Of a stretch of 9,546 nucleotides of DNA, positions 6,264 to 9,546 are shown one piece after another (the stretch's first letter is position 1; the number at the start of each line of letters is the position of its first letter). Under the pieces are notes generated by a model. The model saw nothing but the letters and a program-made list of their open reading frames with translations. It did not search any database and was not told the DNA's origin. A program made the position numbers and the translations under genes. Source of the DNA: Oligoflexia bacterium. GTDB taxonomy: Bacteria; Bdellovibrionota; JAFGOL01. The stretch spans positions 1-9,546 of the forward strand of contig JAFGOL010000200.1 in NCBI GenBank assembly GCA_016926495.1, written 5' to 3'.

Positions 6264-6280
6264 TATTGATCTGATAAAAA
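6252..6280 (+). promoter_or_regulatory. Possible sigma-70-like promoter for the TPR-lnt unit
   Basis: TTGAAC (6252-6257) and TAAAAA (6275-6280) are 17 bases apart; each matches the consensus at four of six positions. The placement, about 30 bases before the TPR gene start, is suitable. The match is weak and the spacer is AT-rich, so this is a candidate only. Confidence 0.3.
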
Positions 6281-6309
6281 TGCCCTAAAACCTTTCCCAG
6301 GAGTAAAGT

Positions 6310-8592
6310 ATGAAAAAATTATTATTATTACTTGTCATGGTATTCTCCGCAGGTCTGCTGGCTTCAAATTATAGTGACGGCCAGAAGGCCATGCAAAAAA
6401 GCAAATATGAAAAAGCCATAAAAAAATTCGAAAAGGCCCTGGAAAAAGACGTCATAAAGGACATTGTCAGTGCCGCCACGGTAAACAGGGACCTGGCCGC
6501 AGCGCGCTCAGCATACACAAAGGAAATTGTTACGGAAGCCGGCACTTATGAAAAGGAAAAAAAACTTAAGCACGCCCTCAGGACCGTCAATAAGGGACTG
6601 AAAACCATTCCGGAAAGCAGTACCTTCTCAAAAATGCAAAACTCATACGAGTCCACCATTTCAGACCTTGAAGCAAAAGTCGAAAAAGGAAAGAGCTATA
6701 TAGATAATAAGCAATGGGAACAGGCATACAATTACTACAAGGTGCTCATGCCGTACGAGGACACGCTCTCGTCGATAAAATCATCATACAACAAGGCCCT
6801 CAACAGCATTGTGGACGGCTACAAAAAAGAGGCCTCCCAAATGGAGAAAAACTACGATTTTATATCGGCAAAAAAGCAATACCAGAACGCCCTCGCGTAT
6901 AAAAAAGACGACAAGGGCATTTTAAAAAGCATCGAAAAGATCGACGGCAGGATCGAGGCGCAGCAACTCTTCATTAAAGCCAGGGCCCTGCTGACAAACG
7001 GGAAAAAGGAAGACGCTTTCAACATCCTGCTGGCCGCAGTTGAAAAAGATCCCAAAAACGACGAAGCCGGTACGGCGCTTAAGATGCTTACAAACGACGT
7101 TGCGAACATGTGGTCTGACAGGGCGGCGTCATTTGAATCTTCCGGTAAGCTTGCCGACGCCTACTTCCTGATACAAAAGGCCGGGGACATTAAACCATCC
7201 GACGGAAATATTAAAAAAAGAATAAAGGAAAACAGGGAAAGAATACTGCTTAAGCTTGCCGACCTCTACAAATCAAAGGCTGAAAAATCCGGCTCAAACG
7301 ACGAGCTTGCGTACATATATTATTCAGGCTCCTATGCCCTCAATTCAAAACAAAAAGACGTCAAGGAAAAACTCAAGGAGATGGAAACAAGGCTGGAGGA
7401 AAAAACATGCTACAAGCTGGGATACTCAATTAATAAGGACAAGGGCGTCAGCATCGACAGCGATACCCTTACAATGCTGAATGACAACCTCATGATACAG
7501 CTCTCAAAATTCGCGCAGAAAAAATGCATAAAAATCCTTGCCGAAAGCAATATTTACCAGGGCAGGATGAACGGGAAAGTCCAGGCATACCACATCAACA
7601 GGGCTGTTCAGAAACTGCCGCGCCAGGTCGCTTACAAGGCCGATTTTGACAGGGCCAATAACAGCCAGTACGCGGAATTGATGAACCAGATTAAGCAGGA
7701 AACCAGGGAAATCAGTACCCAAAACCCGGCATACAGGCAATACGCGGAACTGTACATAAGGGACATTGACGCCGAAAACGAAGTTAAACTCCTGAAGGAA
7801 GACATTAAACGGTTCCGCAAAAAGGAATATGACGTAAAAAAACAGGAAGCAAAGGAAGCCGGGGAAAAATTCAAACTGAGCAGGGATGAAATTACGACAC
7901 CTTACGACGCAAGATATAACGAGCTTTCATCCTTTCTTGATACCTCAAAATCAGACCTTAAAAGGCTGTGGAAGGAGATACCGAAGGATGCCGCGAAAGC
8001 GCTTAAAGACAGACACGAAGACGTTGAAAAAATCGCTCGGCGCATGGAGAAAACACCGAAATATAATCTTGTTCCCACTGAAAAATTCTATAAATACAAC
8101 GAGCTTGTAACAAAACTTACCGGGAAAATAGACGTTAATGTCAACGTCGTAGACTCCGCTACAAAAGGCAGGCTCGCGACGGCCAGAAAGATCATTACTT
8201 TCGGTGAAGACGCAAGGGAAATCCCCAAGATAGAAGTAATAACCGAGGCAGGCAAGCAGGTGCTGGAAAAAGGGAGCACATCGTCGAAACTGCCGACGGA
8301 CAGCGATCTGAGGGAAAAACTGATCTCACAGGTCTCGAAGGAGATCACGGATGAACTTGAGGACTCCGGGCTGAGATATTACGGTGACAGGTATTACACA
8401 ATGTTCAAAAGTATAAAGGCCGCCGGCATTGCCGGGCAAAAAACACGCAACGCCGTGCTTACTTTTATAGCGGCGGATAATCTTTCAGACAAAAAGCTGT
8501 TTATAGACAACGTGACCGATTACATAAAAACATACTACGGTGTAGACCTTAAAAAGGGGAAAGTTGAACTTACTGAAAAGACCAGGTTATGA
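6310..8592 (+). CDS. Exported TPR-like helical repeat protein
   Basis: This 760-aa protein starts at an ATG six bases after AGGAG. Residues 1-18 are a classic signal peptide (MKK, Leu-rich core, cleavage near GLLA-SN) with no lipobox cysteine, so it is likely periplasmic or surface-exposed. Residues 20-365 read as degenerate tetratricopeptide-like helix pairs. Clear units include GQKAMQKSKYEKAIKKFEKA (24-43), the stretch around KQWEQAYNYYKVL (134-146), SAKKQYQNALAYKK (186-199) and KKEDAFNILLAAVEKDPKN (232-250). Residues 366-480 form a different, more globular part with two cysteines (367, 406). Residues 485-580 are Lys/Glu-rich and probably coiled coil. Residues 585-760 are a mixed C-terminal region I cannot assign. 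TPR arrays scaffold protein complexes. Overlap with lnt suggests an envelope role, but the family is not identified. Confidence 0.88.
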   Translation: MKKLLLLLVMVFSAGLLASNYSDGQKAMQKSKYEKAIKKFEKALEKDVIKDIVSAATVNRDLAAARSAYTKEIVTEAGTYEKEKKLKHALRTVNKGLKTIPESSTFSKMQNSYESTISDLEAKVEKGKSYIDNKQWEQAYNYYKVLMPYEDTLSSIKSSYNKALNSIVDGYKKEASQMEKNYDFISAKKQYQNALAYKKDDKGILKSIEKIDGRIEAQQLFIKARALLTNGKKEDAFNILLAAVEKDPKNDEAGTALKMLTNDVANMWSDRAASFESSGKLADAYFLIQKAGDIKPSDGNIKKRIKENRERILLKLADLYKSKAEKSGSNDELAYIYYSGSYALNSKQKDVKEKLKEMETRLEEKTCYKLGYSINKDKGVSIDSDTLTMLNDNLMIQLSKFAQKKCIKILAESNIYQGRMNGKVQAYHINRAVQKLPRQVAYKADFDRANNSQYAELMNQIKQETREISTQNPAYRQYAELYIRDIDAENEVKLLKEDIKRFRKKEYDVKKQEAKEAGEKFKLSRDEITTPYDARYNELSSFLDTSKSDLKRLWKEIPKDAAKALKDRHEDVEKIARRMEKTPKYNLVPTEKFYKYNELVTKLTGKIDVNVNVVDSATKGRLATARKIITFGEDAREIPKIEVITEAGKQVLEKGSTSSKLPTDSDLREKLISQVSKEITDELEDSGLRYYGDRYYTMFKSIKAAGIAGQKTRNAVLTFIAADNLSDKKLFIDNVTDYIKTYYGVDLKKGKVELTEKTRL

Positions 8593-9546
8593 AAAACCTG
8601 TATAAACCCCTACTGCTTGTACTCTTATCCGGGCTGCTTGTTGCTTTAAGCTTTGAGCCCTTTGCTATAACTTTCCTTGTTTTTTTCGCGTACGTGCCTC
8701 TTTTTTTCGTGCTTGAAAACGAAGAGCGTTTTAAATACCTGCTGCTGTTTTGCTGGATTTCCATGTTCTTCCAGACATTGATAGGTTTTCAGTGGGTACA
8801 GTTTGTATCCATGGAGTTCGGCGAACTCCCGTGGATAATTTCAACCCTGATCCTTACAGGGTTCGCGTTACTTACCAATTTTTCCCTTCAGATATTTTCC
8901 CTGCTGCTTCATCTTGCGAGACGTTTTTTGCCCCCCGGCAAAAGAGGCTACGCGTACTATTTCCTGATAATCCCGTCCTGTTTTACCTTGTCGGAGGTAC
9001 TTGATCCCAAAGTCTTTAACTGGTCAGCAGGAAATATAATACTGCCTTATATCGATCTTGCCCAGTTCGCTGACATTCTCGGTGTTCCGGGTCTGACATT
9101 CGCGGTCATTGTTTTCAATATTTCCGTATTTTTGATTATCAGAAATATCATCGCGAAACGCTTTTTCAAAACAATCGTGCCCGCGTCTGTTTTTATTGTG
9201 CTGCTGTCCGGCATGGCGGTTTACGGCAAATACAGCTTTTCAAGCATAACCGCCGTACAAAATACCTGTCCCGTAATTAAAACGGCCGTTATTCAGGCAA
9301 ATATAGGCAACTCCCTCAAACTGGAAGTAGGAAAGGCCGTGGAAATCAGGGGCAGCCTCGGAATAAAAAAATACATCCCGTCCCAAATGCTTATTCTGAA
9401 AAAATACGAAGCCCTGACGAGGGAAGCCATCGAACAGGACAACGATATAGAACTGGTTGTATGGCCGGAAACCGCCTTCCCGGGCGATTATATAGAAACC
9501 AACCCATACATGCAGGCACACAGAAAATTCGTAGAGGAAACCGGAA
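8589..9546 (+). CDS. lnt: Apolipoprotein N-acyltransferase, 3' truncated
   Basis: Lnt transfers an acyl chain from a phospholipid to the N-terminal cysteine of lipoproteins at the inner membrane, the last step after Lgt and LspA. The ATG overlaps the previous stop as ATGA, with only a weak upstream AGG, so translation is probably coupled. The window holds 319 residues; the family is usually about 500. Visible family traits are the N-terminal membrane helices opening with GLLVALSFEPF (15-25) and the segment AQFADILGVPGLTF (158-171), which matches the conserved Q-ADxxGVxGLxF region of Lnt. The periplasmic nitrilase-like domain starts near Val-Ile-Gln-Ala-Asn-Ile (Gln236), and VVWPETAFP contains Glu294, the first residue of the Glu-Lys-Cys catalytic triad. 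The Lys and Cys would lie beyond the window end. Confidence 0.95.
   Translation, partial: MKNLYKPLLLVLLSGLLVALSFEPFAITFLVFFAYVPLFFVLENEERFKYLLLFCWISMFFQTLIGFQWVQFVSMEFGELPWIISTLILTGFALLTNFSLQIFSLLLHLARRFLPPGKRGYAYYFLIIPSCFTLSEVLDPKVFNWSAGNIILPYIDLAQFADILGVPGLTFAVIVFNISVFLIIRNIIAKRFFKTIVPASVFIVLLSGMAVYGKYSFSSITAVQNTCPVIKTAVIQANIGNSLKLEVGKAVEIRGSLGIKKYIPSQMLILKKYEALTREAIEQDNDIELVVWPETAFPGDYIETNPYMQAHRKFVEETG

Noticed and set aside
9240..9521. Minus-strand open frame of 93 codons at the window end
   Set aside because: It lies antisense to lnt, whose frame holds recognisable catalytic and membrane motifs; the antisense product shows none.
1..9546. CRISPR arrays, tRNA or rRNA genes, insertion sequences
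   Set aside because: No regularly spaced repeats, no tRNA- or rRNA-like sequence and no transposase frame or terminal inverted repeats were seen.

Overview
The window is almost entirely protein-coding (only about 105 bases lie between genes). It comes from a diderm (Gram-negative type) bacterium: it ends in a clear apolipoprotein N-acyltransferase gene (lnt), which finishes lipoprotein maturation at the inner membrane, and most of the other products start with export signals. Base composition is mid-range, and ATG/GTG starts follow AGGAG-type Shine-Dalgarno sites. I cannot name the lineage. The cysteine-patterned exported proteins remind me of Bdellovibrio-like bacteria, but this is a memory-level impression, not evidence.

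Bases 1-5821 (+ strand) hold a tightly packed run of four genes, the first cut at its 5' end. Spacing is 3 bp, then a 4-bp overlap, then a 7-bp overlap, so they very likely form one translationally coupled operon that starts upstream. I recognise no known family for any of the four. The three with a visible N-terminus start with signal peptides. All four have polar low-complexity or charged linkers, and all four end in a short related motif (D/N-I/L-F-x-x-I/L, helical). In the first three it is followed by a strongly basic tail. The first two also share a 17-residue cysteine module. This is the best candidate for an undescribed exported or envelope-associated system in the window.

Bases 5818-6204 (- strand) encode a stand-alone response-regulator receiver domain. 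It converges on the operon so closely that the two stop codons share a CTAG palindrome. A 105-bp spacer with an imperfect inverted repeat separates it from a divergent + strand unit.

Bases 6310-9546 (+ strand) hold a 760-aa exported TPR-like helical repeat protein. It overlaps by ATGA with lnt, which runs off the window end after 319 residues. The unit looks like an envelope-biogenesis operon, and the receiver protein may act on either neighbour, but nothing in the sequence fixes its partner.
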